A DNA stretch of 64,000 nt from Burkholderia sp. Leaf177 (GTDB taxonomy: Bacteria; Pseudomonadota; Gammaproteobacteria; Burkholderiales; Burkholderiaceae), in contig NZ_LMPF01000024.1 in assembly GCF_001424345.1 (NCBI RefSeq), positions 425,986-489,985 on the forward strand. Reading direction: 5' to 3'. This document shows positions 52,040-61,146 of this stretch, one piece after another (position 1 is the first letter of the stretch; the number at the start of each line of letters is the position of its first letter). The position numbers and the translations under genes are program-made. The notes beneath the pieces were generated by a model. It searched no databases. It had not been told where the DNA came from and saw nothing but the letters and a program-made list of their open reading frames with translations.

Positions 52040-54136
52040 TCACGCCGGCTTCTGCAGCAACTCTTTCAGCCTCGCCATGCGGTCTTTCGGCGACATCGGC
52101 GCTTCGTCTTCAGTGGGCGGCGGCGCGTCGTCGAGAAGCATTTCCGGGATGAACCGCGACGCCTCGCACACCACCGTCTCGCGCGCCCGCTTGCGCTTCT
52201 TGCACCAGTTCAGATGCAAACTGCGCTGCGCACGCGTGATCGCGACGTACATCAGCCGCCGCTCTTCCTCTATGCGCCCCGTGTCCACGGGCGCGTCGGC
52301 ATCGGCGTCCGGATTGCCACGATGCGGCATGATTCCCTCTTCCACGCCGACCAGAAACACGTGCGGATATTCGAGTCCCTTCGACGCGTGCACCGTCGAT
52401 AACCGCACCGCATCGGGATTCTCGTCCTTGCCTTCGAGCATGGACATCAAGGCGACCGTCTGGATCAGGCCGAGCAGATTCTTGCCTTCATCGCCGAAAC
52501 CGTCGGCGTTGTCATAACCCGTTGCCTCCGCGCCCGCCACTTCCGGCTTCGTGCCCTTCTTCTTCAGCCACTCGCAGAATTCGAGGACGTTCTGCCATTT
52601 AGACTGGGCTTGCCGCTCGTCGTGGGCATCGTAGAGATACGCCTCGTAGTGAATGGCTTCCATCATGTCGTTGAGCACTTCGGTGGCCGGATCACGCCCC
52701 GCCCGGTCCGACAAACGCTGCATCCAGTCGCAAAACGCGCGCAACGGCTCGACCTGCCGCGCCGACAAACGGGCTTCGATCCCGCCCATGAACACGGCCT
52801 CGAACAACGAAACCTTTGCCTGACCCGCAAACGCGCCGAGCGCCTCCAGCGTGGTATTGCCGACACCGCGCCGCGGCGTGGTGATCGCGCGGATGAACGC
52901 GGGATCGTCGTCGGGATTCGCGATCAGCCGCAGATACGCGACGATGTCCTTGATCTCGGCTTTATCGAAAAAGGATTGGCCGCCGGAAAGCACGTACGGA
53001 ATCCGCTCGCGCCGCAAGACTTGCTCGAAAATCCGCGCCTGGAAATTCCCGCGATACAAAATCGCGTAATCGCGAAACGACGAGCGCCGCTCGAATTTAT
53101 GCGCCGATAACCGGAACACGACTGATTCGGCCTCGTGTTCTTCGTCGTTGCATGCAGTCACGGTGATGGAATCGCCCATGCCGTGCTCGGACCAGAGCTT
53201 CTTCTCGAACAACTTGGGATTGTTCGCGATCACGTTGTTCGCGGCGGTCAGAATGCGAACCGTCGATCGATAATTCTGTTCGAGCTTCACCACATGCAGC
53301 TTCGGAAAATCCTTGCCCAATTGCGCGAGATTTTCCAGCGTGGCGCCGCGCCAGCCGTAAATGGCCTGATCGTCGTCGCCCACCGCCGTGAACGCCGCGC
53401 GCGGACCGGCCAGCAACTTCAGCAACTCGTACTGGCAAGCGTTCGTGTCCTGATATTCATCGATCAACAAGTAACGCAGCCGGTTCTGCCACTTTTCGCG
53501 AACCTGTTCGTTCTCCGCAAAAAGCTGCGCGGGCTTGAGAATCAGGTCATCGAAATCCAGCGCCTGATACGCGTGCAACGTCGCCACATAGCTCCGAAAC
53601 ACAATGGCGGCCTGCATCTCGTCCTCATTCGATGCCATCGCCGAAGCCTGATCCGGCGACACCATGCCGTTTTTCCACAGCGAAATGATCGACTGGACCT
53701 TGCGGATCAAGCCTTTATCCGTGGTTCCAAGCTGTTCCTGGACCATGCCGAAACAATCGCTGGAATCCATGATCGAAAACTGCGGTTTTAGTCCGACGTG
53801 CTCCGCTTCCTGCCGCATGATCTGGACGCCGAGCGAGTGAAACGTCGAGATGGTCAGCTGGTTCACCGGCACGCGGCGGCCTTCCTTGCCCGGCGTGGTC
53901 AGCGTCTTCCCTTCGAGCAGCTTGGCGGTGCGTTCGCGCATTTCGAGCGCGGCCTTGTTCGTGAAGGTCAATGCGGCAATGTGCTTGGGCTCGAACCCTT
54001 TCCCTTCGATCAAATGCGCGATTTTCTGCGTGATCACGCGCGTCTTGCCGCTGCCGGCGCCGGCGAGCACGAGACACGGACCATCGAGATAGCGCACCGC
54101 TTCGGATTGCGCGGCGTTCATGCCTGCTGCGGACAT
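52040..54136 (-). CDS. rep: ATP-dependent DNA helicase Rep (UvrD/Rep family)
   Basis: The 698-aa SF1A helicase has Walker A GAGSGKT (26-32), TFTNKAA, the DEYQD box with preceding YLLID, GDDDQAIYGWRGA, QNYRS, and the C-terminal VRLSTVHASKGLEYPHVFLVG and RLMYVAITRAQ. It unwinds 3' to 5' and helps forks pass obstacles. The length and the short acidic C-terminus fit Rep better than UvrD or PcrA. It is divergent from the oxidoreductase gene across 264 bases without other features. Confidence 0.93.
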   Translation of the reverse strand: MSAAGMNAAQSEAVRYLDGPCLVLAGAGSGKTRVITQKIAHLIEGKGFEPKHIAALTFTNKAALEMRERTAKLLEGKTLTTPGKEGRRVPVNQLTISTFHSLGVQIMRQEAEHVGLKPQFSIMDSSDCFGMVQEQLGTTDKGLIRKVQSIISLWKNGMVSPDQASAMASNEDEMQAAIVFRSYVATLHAYQALDFDDLILKPAQLFAENEQVREKWQNRLRYLLIDEYQDTNACQYELLKLLAGPRAAFTAVGDDDQAIYGWRGATLENLAQLGKDFPKLHVVKLEQNYRSTVRILTAANNVIANNPKLFEKKLWSEHGMGDSITVTACNDEEHEAESVVFRLSAHKFERRSSFRDYAILYRGNFQARIFEQVLRRERIPYVLSGGQSFFDKAEIKDIVAYLRLIANPDDDPAFIRAITTPRRGVGNTTLEALGAFAGQAKVSLFEAVFMGGIEARLSARQVEPLRAFCDWMQRLSDRAGRDPATEVLNDMMEAIHYEAYLYDAHDERQAQSKWQNVLEFCEWLKKKGTKPEVAGAEATGYDNADGFGDEGKNLLGLIQTVALMSMLEGKDENPDAVRLSTVHASKGLEYPHVFLVGVEEGIMPHRGNPDADADAPVDTGRIEEERRLMYVAITRAQRSLHLNWCKKRKRARETVVCEASRFIPEMLLDDAPPPTEDEAPMSPKDRMARLKELLQKPA

Positions 54137-54400
54137 CGTTCGGACACTTTGAGATGCGTAAATCGGGCGGACGTTTCAGCCGCCGGCGCTACGCGTTGGT
54201 GAGCAAGGAAGCGAGGAAATTCGTGCGGTCGAGTGGACCGCGCGATTTCGAGAGCGCGATGTTAACACGGAAGAAACTGTCGATCGAAGGCATTGGTTCT
54301 GACCCTTTCCCTTTGATAAATGAGCGCGTCCGATGGCGTTCCGGGTCGAAACTGCCGCGTGCCACAATACCGGCGTCGCCAATACAAACAGGATGCCTGC

Positions 54401-55447
54401 ATGACAGCACTTCTTAAAGTAGGCCTGATGGGCTATGGCTTTGCCGGCGAGACTTTTCACGCGCCGGTGATCGAGCATTGCGGCCGCGCGACGGTCGCCG
54501 CCATCGCAACCGGCAAGCCCGAGCGCGCGCAAGCCGATTATCCCAACGCGCAAATCGTCGAGGATTTCGACGCGCTGCTTGCGCTCGACGACATCGATTG
54601 CATCGTGATCGCGACGCCGAACGACACGCACTTCGACATGGCGAAAAAGGCGCTCGAAGCGGGCAAGAACATCGTCGTCGATAAACCCGTCACGCTCTCC
54701 GGCGCGGACGCCAGAACGCTCGCCGACCTCGCCAAATCCCGCGGCCTGCTGTTCGCGCCGTTCCACAATCGCCGATGGGACGGCGATTTTATGACCGTGC
54801 GCGCGCTGATCGAAAGCGGCCGTTTGGGTCGCGTGACGCATTTCGAGTCGCATTTCGACCGGTTTCGCCCGAAAGTGCCGCAGCGATGGCGCGAGGAAGC
54901 ATCGCGCGGAGGCGGTTTATTATTCGATCTGGGGCCGCATCTCATCGATCAGGCGCTGGCGCTTTTCGGCACGCCGCAGACCGTGTTCGCGAGCGTCAAG
55001 GCGCATCGCGATCACGCCAGCGCGCCGGATTACGTCCATTTGCTGCTCGGCTATCCGGACAAGGAAATCGTGCTGCACGCAACCGCGCTCGCCGCGCTCG
55101 AACCGCCGCGCTTCGCTATTCACGGCACGCGCGGCAGTTATGTAAAGACGGGACTTGATGTACAAGAAGACCAGCTGAAAGCCGGTTTGCGCCCGGGCAA
55201 CGCGGAATTCGGCAAGAATCCGCCCGGGCTTCTCCGCGAAGTCGACGGCGACCACGACCTGCGCCAGGAATTCGCCACGCGCGATGGCGCTTATGCGGAG
55301 TTTTATCGATCGCTCGCTGCGTCCGTGCTCGATGGCAAGCCGTTTCCCGTCACGGCGCAAGATGCAGTCGACGTCATGACGATCATCGATACCGCCATTC
55401 AGAGCAACGCCGAAGGACGCCGTCTGGATTTCACGCCGCGGCCATAA
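54401..55447 (+). CDS. Gfo/Idh/MocA family oxidoreductase
   Basis: The 348-aa protein starts at ATG 54401 with AGGA upstream. Its Rossmann N-domain has VGLMGYGFAGETFH (7-20), DCIVIATPNDTHF, and the signature lysine in EAGKNIVVDKPVTLS. GGGLLFDLGPHLIDQAL gives the catalytic Asp/His of the family. It resembles the YdgJ/YhhX subgroup of NAD(P)-dependent sugar or aldehyde oxidoreductases; the substrate is not apparent. Confidence 0.9.
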   Translation: MTALLKVGLMGYGFAGETFHAPVIEHCGRATVAAIATGKPERAQADYPNAQIVEDFDALLALDDIDCIVIATPNDTHFDMAKKALEAGKNIVVDKPVTLSGADARTLADLAKSRGLLFAPFHNRRWDGDFMTVRALIESGRLGRVTHFESHFDRFRPKVPQRWREEASRGGGLLFDLGPHLIDQALALFGTPQTVFASVKAHRDHASAPDYVHLLLGYPDKEIVLHATALAALEPPRFAIHGTRGSYVKTGLDVQEDQLKAGLRPGNAEFGKNPPGLLREVDGDHDLRQEFATRDGAYAEFYRSLAASVLDGKPFPVTAQDAVDVMTIIDTAIQSNAEGRRLDFTPRP

Positions 55448-55586
55448 CAAACGCCCCACGCCGGACTTTCAAACACACAGCGTTACATTTGCGGGCCGCG
55501 CCAGCGTCAGCCGGCGCTGGCCGCGAACCGTTCTTCTCCGGTCGTTCAGGTCATATCTCAAAAACCAGGAAGGGGAAAATTCTAAA

Positions 55587-55964
55587 ATGCTGACGCTCAA
55601 GCAAAGTTGCGCACGTGCGCTGATTGGCGTGACGCTCGCGGGCTCGCTCGCAGCGTGCGTTGTCGAGCCAACCCGGCAAGTCGATGTCGTTCGTGAAGCG
55701 CCCGCGCGCCCCGATCCGCACGCGGAAGCGGTGCATCGGATGGATCAGGTGAACGGGCGCATCAACTCGCTCTGGCGTCACGTCGATCAACGTGTGAATC
55801 AAGGGTTCTATCCGCCGCCGCAGGGTGATGCGTTTCATCATCGTCTGGATGTGATCCGGCAGGAGTCGCGGGACATGGCTTCACAGCACGGCGGCGGTTT
55901 GTCGGGCGAAGAACAGCGCACGTTGAATGGCGAGTTGGACGGCGTTCAACACGCAATCCAGTAA
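55587..55964 (+). CDS. Small lipoprotein
   Basis: The 125-aa product has a lipoprotein signal with lipobox LAAC (Cys24) followed by VVEP. The mature part is charged and helical with repeated His/Arg and a heptad-like middle (VHRMDQVNGRINSLWRHVDQ). No family assigned with confidence. AGGAAGGGG lies upstream, though at longer than ideal distance. It ends at a strong hairpin before the glycine riboswitch. Confidence 0.7.
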   Translation: MLTLKQSCARALIGVTLAGSLAACVVEPTRQVDVVREAPARPDPHAEAVHRMDQVNGRINSLWRHVDQRVNQGFYPPPQGDAFHHRLDVIRQESRDMASQHGGGLSGEEQRTLNGELDGVQHAIQ

Positions 55965-55975
55965 ATTCGATCGCG

Positions 55976-56003
55976 CTGGCGGACGGTTCCCGGTGTCCGC
56001 CAG
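55976..56003 (+). terminator. Hairpin terminator after the lipoprotein gene
   Basis: CTGGCGGAC and GTCCGCCAG form a 9-bp stem around a 10-base loop with a modest T-rich run a few bases later. It separates the lipoprotein gene from the gcv promoter. Confidence 0.5.
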
Positions 56004-56041
56004 CCATCAGTCTTTCTCATGGCGCTATCAGCAAACCTCGT

Positions 56042-56070
56042 TTGACATTCGTATATCGGTCGCGTAAATT
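56042..56070 (+). promoter_or_regulatory. gcvT: Sigma-70 promoter for the gcv operon
   Basis: Consensus TTGACA (56042-56047), a 17-base spacer and TAAATT (56065-56070). Transcription would start at about 56077, just at the 5' edge of the glycine riboswitch. Confidence 0.75.
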
Positions 56071-56077
56071 CGCCGCA

Positions 56078-56355
56078 CGCGTCGGGAGAGAGCGCTGATT
56101 GTTTTGTTGCATCTGAAACAACAATTGAGCGCCGCCGAAGGGGCACACCCACAAACTCTCAGGCAAAAGGACCGGCTGCGTCGAAATTCCGTTTGAGTAA
56201 CATCGAATGGAAAATCGCACTCTGGAGAGCGGCATCGGCTGATCAAGAAGTAGCAGCCAGTTGCCCACCGAAGGGGCGCGCGTTGGAAGTCGAAGAAGTC
56301 GAACATCGGCTGAACAACGTGCAATCTCTCAGGTACCGAGGACAGAGGGGTCATG
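56078..56355 (+). ncRNA. Tandem glycine riboswitch
   Basis: Two aptamers lie in the gcvT leader. Aptamer 1 (about 56080-56181) has GGGAGAG, CGCCGAAGGGGCAC and ACTCTCAGGCAAAAGGACCG. Aptamer 2 (about 56218-56355) repeats the same order with CTGGAGAGCGG, CACCGAAGGGGC and ATCTCTCAGGTACCGAGGACAG. These are the conserved cores of the glycine class. The cognate genes gcvT-H-P follow, so glycine should turn the operon on. The ~105 bases to the ATG contain a GGGCTTT/AAAGCCC hairpin and a T6 run as candidate expression platform. Confidence 0.95.
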
Positions 56356-56461
56356 TACCGGATCGCTACGCGGTTTGGGCTTTGCGTTTGCAAAAGCCCG
56401 GCTCCGAGCGGGTTCGTCGCATGGCCTTTTTTCGTTTTCGCGCACGCCCGAGGCCCGCTCC

Positions 56462-57586
56462 ATGTCTGATCTTCAACACACGCCCTTGCACGCCACGCAC
56501 CTCGCGCTCAATGCGCGCATGGTCGATTTCGGCGGCTGGGACATGCCCGTCAACTACGGTTCGCAGATCGACGAACACCATGCGGTGCGCACCAATGCCG
56601 GCATGTTCGACGTGTCCCACATGCGCGTCGTGGATTTCACCGGCGACAAAGCGCGCGAATTCTTCAAGTACGCGATTGCGAATAACGTCGACAAGCTGAC
56701 GGTTCCCGGCAAGGCGCTTTATTCGTGCTTGCTGAACCCGGAAGGCGGCGTGATCGACGACCTGATCGTCTATTACTTTGCCGATGACAATTTCCGCGTC
56801 GTCGTGAACGCGGGCACGGCCGAAAAAGACATCGCGTGGTTCGGCCATCTGAATGCGGAAGGCGGTTTTGGCCTGACGATCACGCCGCGCCGCGACTTCG
56901 CCATCGTCGCCGTGCAAGGTCCGAATGCGCGCGAAAAAGTCTGGCAAGTGCTGCCGGAAACGCGTGAAGCGACCGCCGAACTCAAACCCTTCAACGCCGT
57001 GCAATTCCCCAATTCGTCATTCGGCGACGTGATGCTCGCGCGCACCGGCTACACGGGCGAGGACGGCTTCGAAATCGTGGTCCCGGCCACCCAAGTTGAA
57101 AAATTCTGGAATGCGCTGGTCGCACAAGGCGTGAAACCGGCGGGCCTTGGCGCGCGCGACACGTTGCGCCTTGAAGCCGGTATGAACCTGTATGGCCAGG
57201 ACATGGACGACAGCGTCTCGCCGCTCGACGCCGGTCTTTCGTGGACCGTCGATCTGAACGATGCAAACCGCGCGTTCGTTGGACGTGCGGCGCTCGAGGC
57301 AAATGGATCGAAGGCGCGCTTTGTCGGCTTGATTCTGCAGAAGGAAAACGGCCGCGCCGGTGGCGTACTTCGTGCTCATCAAAAGGTCGTCACGGCCGAC
57401 GGCGAGGGCGAGATCACGAGCGGCACTTTTTCGCCTTCAATGCAGGAATCCATCGCGTTCGCACGGGTGCCGGCGAGCGTGAAACCGGGCGATCTGGTGC
57501 ACGTCGTCATCCGCGACAAACAACTGCCGGCAAGCGTGGTAAAACTGCCGTTCGTGCGCAACGGCAAGGTTCTGGCGGCGCTTTAA
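56462..57586 (+). CDS. gcvT: Aminomethyltransferase, glycine cleavage T-protein
   Basis: The 374-aa protein starts at ATG 56462 with GAGG upstream; the open frame further upstream runs through the riboswitch and is not coding. Features: MVDFGGWDMPVNY, the catalytic Asp in DVSHM, GTAEKDIAWF, and RTGYTGEDGFEI. It transfers the methylene from the lipoyl-bound aminomethyl group to THF, releasing ammonia. First gene of gcvT-H-P. Confidence 0.97.
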   Translation: MSDLQHTPLHATHLALNARMVDFGGWDMPVNYGSQIDEHHAVRTNAGMFDVSHMRVVDFTGDKAREFFKYAIANNVDKLTVPGKALYSCLLNPEGGVIDDLIVYYFADDNFRVVVNAGTAEKDIAWFGHLNAEGGFGLTITPRRDFAIVAVQGPNAREKVWQVLPETREATAELKPFNAVQFPNSSFGDVMLARTGYTGEDGFEIVVPATQVEKFWNALVAQGVKPAGLGARDTLRLEAGMNLYGQDMDDSVSPLDAGLSWTVDLNDANRAFVGRAALEANGSKARFVGLILQKENGRAGGVLRAHQKVVTADGEGEITSGTFSPSMQESIAFARVPASVKPGDLVHVVIRDKQLPASVVKLPFVRNGKVLAAL

Positions 57587-57653
57587 GCCGCTTTCGAATG
57601 CTCGGCAAAAAGCCACGCACGTCCCACCCTCAAAGACAAACTGGAGCATCCGA

Positions 57654-58034
57654 ATGAGCATCCCGGCCGACCTCAAATACACCGAATCGCACGAATGGGT
57701 GCGCACCGAATCAGACGGCACCTTCACCGTCGGCATCACGGATCACGCGCAGGAAGCGCTCGGCGACGTGGTGTTCGTCGAATTGCCGCCGATCGGCAAG
57801 ACCGTTGCTGCGGGCGACGCGATTGCGGTGATCGAATCGGTTAAAGCCGCGTCCGATATCTACGCGCCTGTTTCGGGCGAAATCGTCGGCGCGAACGATG
57901 CGTTGACCGGCTCGCCCGATCAGATCAACGGCACGCCGTACGAAAGCTGGCTCTTCAAGATCAAGCCCGCCGCCGACGCCAACACGGACCGATTGATCGA
58001 CGCCGGCGCCTACGGCACGTCGATCGGCGAGTAA
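57654..58034 (+). CDS. gcvH: Glycine cleavage H-protein
   Basis: The 126-aa carrier has the lipoylation lysine K64 in AVIESVKAASD and the typical HEWV, VGITDHAQEALGD and GTPYESWLFKIKP segments. It shuttles the aminomethyl group between P, T and L proteins. GGAG is 7 nt upstream of the ATG. It follows gcvT by 67 bases and precedes gcvP by 66. Confidence 0.97.
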   Translation: MSIPADLKYTESHEWVRTESDGTFTVGITDHAQEALGDVVFVELPPIGKTVAAGDAIAVIESVKAASDIYAPVSGEIVGANDALTGSPDQINGTPYESWLFKIKPAADANTDRLIDAGAYGTSIGE

Positions 58035-58100
58035 CACTTTTCAACGACCGTGCGGCGTGCCTAGCGACACCACAAACACGCCGCACCTGCAGGAATTCTC

Positions 58101-61028
58101 ATGAAGCTCGAACACCCGGATCGTCTGATGAACCGCTCATCCTTGTCCCTCGCCGCGCTCGAATGCCACGATGCGTTCGCCCAGCGGCACATTGGCCCGG
58201 ATGCGGCCGACCAGCACGCCATGCTCGACGCGCTCGGTTTCGCGTCGCGCGCGGCGTTCATCGACGCGGTGATTCCCGAAGCTATCCGGCGCCACGAAAC
58301 GCTGCCGCTCGGCGCGTTCACGCAGCCGAAAAGCGAGGCGGAAGCGCTGGCGTCGCTGAGAAAGCTGGCGGATCAGAACCTGGTGTTCCGAAACTATATT
58401 GGTCAGGGTTATTACGGCACGCACACGCCGGCCGTGATCCTGCGCAACGTGCTCGAAAATCCGGCGTGGTACACGGCATACACGCCGTATCAGCCGGAAA
58501 TTTCGCAAGGCCGTCTGGAAGCGCTGCTGAATTTCCAGCAAATGGTGATCGACCTGACGGGTCTCGCCATGTCGAACGCGTCCTTGCTCGATGAAGCCAC
58601 CGCCGCCGCCGAAGCCATGACGCTTTTGCAGCGCGTGGGCAAGCCGAAGTCGAACCTGTTTTATATCGCCGACGACGTGTTGCCGCAGACCATCGAAGTC
58701 GTGCAGACGCGTGCGAAACCGGCTGGCATCGAAGTGAAAGTAGGGCCCGCGGCCGACGCCGCCACGGCCAACGCGTTCGGCGTGTTGCTGCAATATCCAG
58801 GCGCGAATGGCGATGTGCGCGATTACCGCGCGTTGGCGGAAGCCGTGCACGCAGCCGGCGGTTTTGTGATCGCGGCGGCCGATCTGCTCGCGCTCACGCT
58901 GCTCACGCCGCCGGGCGAATGGGGCGCGGACGTGGCGATCGGCAATACGCAGCGCTTCGGCGTGCCGGTTGGTTTCGGCGGTCCGCACGCGGCGTACATG
59001 GCCGTGCGCGATGACTTCAAGCGCCAGATGCCGGGTCGTCTCGTAGGCGTTACCGTCGACGCTCAAGGCAAGCACGCGCTGCGTCTCGCGCTGCAAACAC
59101 GTGAACAGCATATTCGCCGCGAAAAGGCGACATCGAATGTATGTACCGCGCAGGCGTTGCTCGCGATCATGGCGAGCATGTACGCCGTGTACCACGGGCC
59201 GCAAGGTTTGAAGACGATTGCGTTGCGCGTGAATCGCGTGGCGACGATCTTCGCGGCCGGCGTGCAAAAGCTCGGCTACACGCTCGCAAACGAGACGTTC
59301 TTCGATACCGTCACCATCGTCAGCGGCGCGAATACCACGGCGCTGCATCAGGCGGCATCTGCGTTGCGCGTGAACTTGCGCCACATCGACGCAACCCGCG
59401 TAGGCGTGTCCGTCGACGAAACCACTTCGCGCGACGATCTGCTCAAGCTCTTCGCGCTGTTCGCGGAAGTGGCCGGCAAGACGGAAACGTTCGATATCGA
59501 CGCGCTGGATTCGGACGCGAAATCGTCGCTGCCGAAAGCATTGGAACGTACGAGCGAATACCTCACGCATCCGGTCTTCAACCGCCATCATTCCGAGCAC
59601 GAAATGCTGCGCTATTTGCGCAGTCTCGCCGACAAAGACCTCGCGCTCGATCGCACCATGATCCCGCTCGGTTCCTGCACCATGAAGCTGAACGCGACAT
59701 CGGAAATGCTGCCGGTGACGTGGCCGGAATTCGCGCAGATTCATCCGTTCGCGCCAGCCGAGCAAACCGTCGGTTACCGGACCATGATCGATCAGCTCGA
59801 GCAAATGCTGGTCGCGTGCACGGGTTATGCGGCGGTATCGCTGCAACCGAATGCCGGCTCGCAGGGCGAATACGCCGGCTTGCTGATCATCCACGCGTAT
59901 CACGCGTCGCGCGGCGAAGGGCATCGGAACATTTGCTTGATTCCTTCGTCGGCGCATGGAACCAATCCGGCGTCGGCGCAAATGGCCGGCATGCAAGTCG
60001 TGGTCGTTGCCTGCGATGAACAAGGCAACGTCGATATCGCCGACCTGAAAACGAAGGCCGAAAAGCACGCGTCCAATCTCGCCGCGATCATGATCACGTA
60101 TCCGTCTACGCATGGCGTGTTCGAAGCGAACGTGCGCGAAATCTGTGAGATCGTGCATGCGCACGGCGGCCAGGTTTATGTGGATGGCGCGAACATGAAC
60201 GCAATGGTCGGCCTCACCGCGCCGGGCCAGTTCGGCGGCGACGTCTCGCATTTGAACCTGCACAAGACATTCTGCATTCCGCACGGCGGCGGCGGACCGG
60301 GCGTGGGTCCGGTCGCGGTCGGCGCGCATTTGGCGAAATTCCTGCCGAATCAGCAATCGACCGGTTATCAACGCGATGCTTCGGGCATTGGCGCGGTATC
60401 GTCGGCGCCTTATGGATCGGCCGCGATCTTGCCGATCTCGTGGATGTACATTGCCATGATGGGCGCGGAAGGCCTCACGGCCGCGACCGAAAGCGCGATT
60501 CTCGCCGCGAACTACGTGGCCAAGCGCCTCGCGCCGCATTATCCGGTGCTGTACAGCGGCGCCGGCGGTCTCGTCGCGCACGAATGCATTCTCGATTTGC
60601 GGCCGCTGAAAGAGACGAGCGGCATTTCGGTGGAAGACGTGGCGAAGCGTTTGATCGACTACGGTTTCCACGCGCCGACCATGAGTTTCCCGGTTCCGGG
60701 CACGCTGATGGTCGAGCCGACCGAATCCGAGTCGAAGGAAGAGCTGGATCGGTTTATCGATGCAATGATCGCTATTCGCGACGAAATCCGTGCGGTCGAA
60801 GAAGGCAAGTCGGATCGCGAAGACAATCCGCTGAAGCACGCGCCGCACACGGCGGCGGTGGTTGTCGCGGACGAATGGACGCACAAGTATTCGCGCGAGA
60901 CGGCGGCGTATCCGGTCGAATCCTTGGTGACGCGCAAGTATTGGCCGCCGGTTGGCCGCGCGGACAACGCGTATGGCGACCGGAACCTCTTCTGCTCGTG
61001 CATTCCGTTGTCGGAGTACGGCGAATAA
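58101..61028 (+). CDS. gcvP: Glycine dehydrogenase (decarboxylating), P-protein
   Basis: The 975-aa single-chain P-protein contains both halves. FAQRHIGPDAADQHAML (27-43) opens the N-half, and the PLP lysine K722 lies in HLNLHKTFCIPHGGGGPG of the C-half. It decarboxylates glycine and loads the aminomethyl group on GcvH. AGGA precedes the ATG. A strong terminator ends the gcvT-H-P transcript right after it. Confidence 0.97.
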   Translation: MKLEHPDRLMNRSSLSLAALECHDAFAQRHIGPDAADQHAMLDALGFASRAAFIDAVIPEAIRRHETLPLGAFTQPKSEAEALASLRKLADQNLVFRNYIGQGYYGTHTPAVILRNVLENPAWYTAYTPYQPEISQGRLEALLNFQQMVIDLTGLAMSNASLLDEATAAAEAMTLLQRVGKPKSNLFYIADDVLPQTIEVVQTRAKPAGIEVKVGPAADAATANAFGVLLQYPGANGDVRDYRALAEAVHAAGGFVIAAADLLALTLLTPPGEWGADVAIGNTQRFGVPVGFGGPHAAYMAVRDDFKRQMPGRLVGVTVDAQGKHALRLALQTREQHIRREKATSNVCTAQALLAIMASMYAVYHGPQGLKTIALRVNRVATIFAAGVQKLGYTLANETFFDTVTIVSGANTTALHQAASALRVNLRHIDATRVGVSVDETTSRDDLLKLFALFAEVAGKTETFDIDALDSDAKSSLPKALERTSEYLTHPVFNRHHSEHEMLRYLRSLADKDLALDRTMIPLGSCTMKLNATSEMLPVTWPEFAQIHPFAPAEQTVGYRTMIDQLEQMLVACTGYAAVSLQPNAGSQGEYAGLLIIHAYHASRGEGHRNICLIPSSAHGTNPASAQMAGMQVVVVACDEQGNVDIADLKTKAEKHASNLAAIMITYPSTHGVFEANVREICEIVHAHGGQVYVDGANMNAMVGLTAPGQFGGDVSHLNLHKTFCIPHGGGGPGVGPVAVGAHLAKFLPNQQSTGYQRDASGIGAVSSAPYGSAAILPISWMYIAMMGAEGLTAATESAILAANYVAKRLAPHYPVLYSGAGGLVAHECILDLRPLKETSGISVEDVAKRLIDYGFHAPTMSFPVPGTLMVEPTESESKEELDRFIDAMIAIRDEIRAVEEGKSDREDNPLKHAPHTAAVVVADEWTHKYSRETAAYPVESLVTRKYWPPVGRADNAYGDRNLFCSCIPLSEYGE

Positions 61029-61051
61029 AGCATCAGATCCGCGATAGTTTC

Positions 61052-61086
61052 AACCGTGCGGCTTTCCCCAAAGCCGCACGGTTTTG
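61052..61086 (+). terminator. Intrinsic terminator of the gcv operon
   Basis: A perfect 14-bp stem (AACCGTGCGGCTTT with AAAGCCGCACGGTT) closes a CCCC loop, followed by a short T-run. Confidence 0.92.
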
Positions 61087-61146
61087 CCGGATTCGCGCAA
61101 CACCAGCTACCATCTCACCCGAACGAAGCCAATCAGGGAGTTTTGC

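Noticed and set aside
58137..60884. A 915-codon open frame on the minus strand opposite gcvP
   Set aside because: It is the antisense shadow of a GC3-biased gene: Arg/His-rich, no domain, no ribosome binding site. gcvP on the plus strand is unmistakable.
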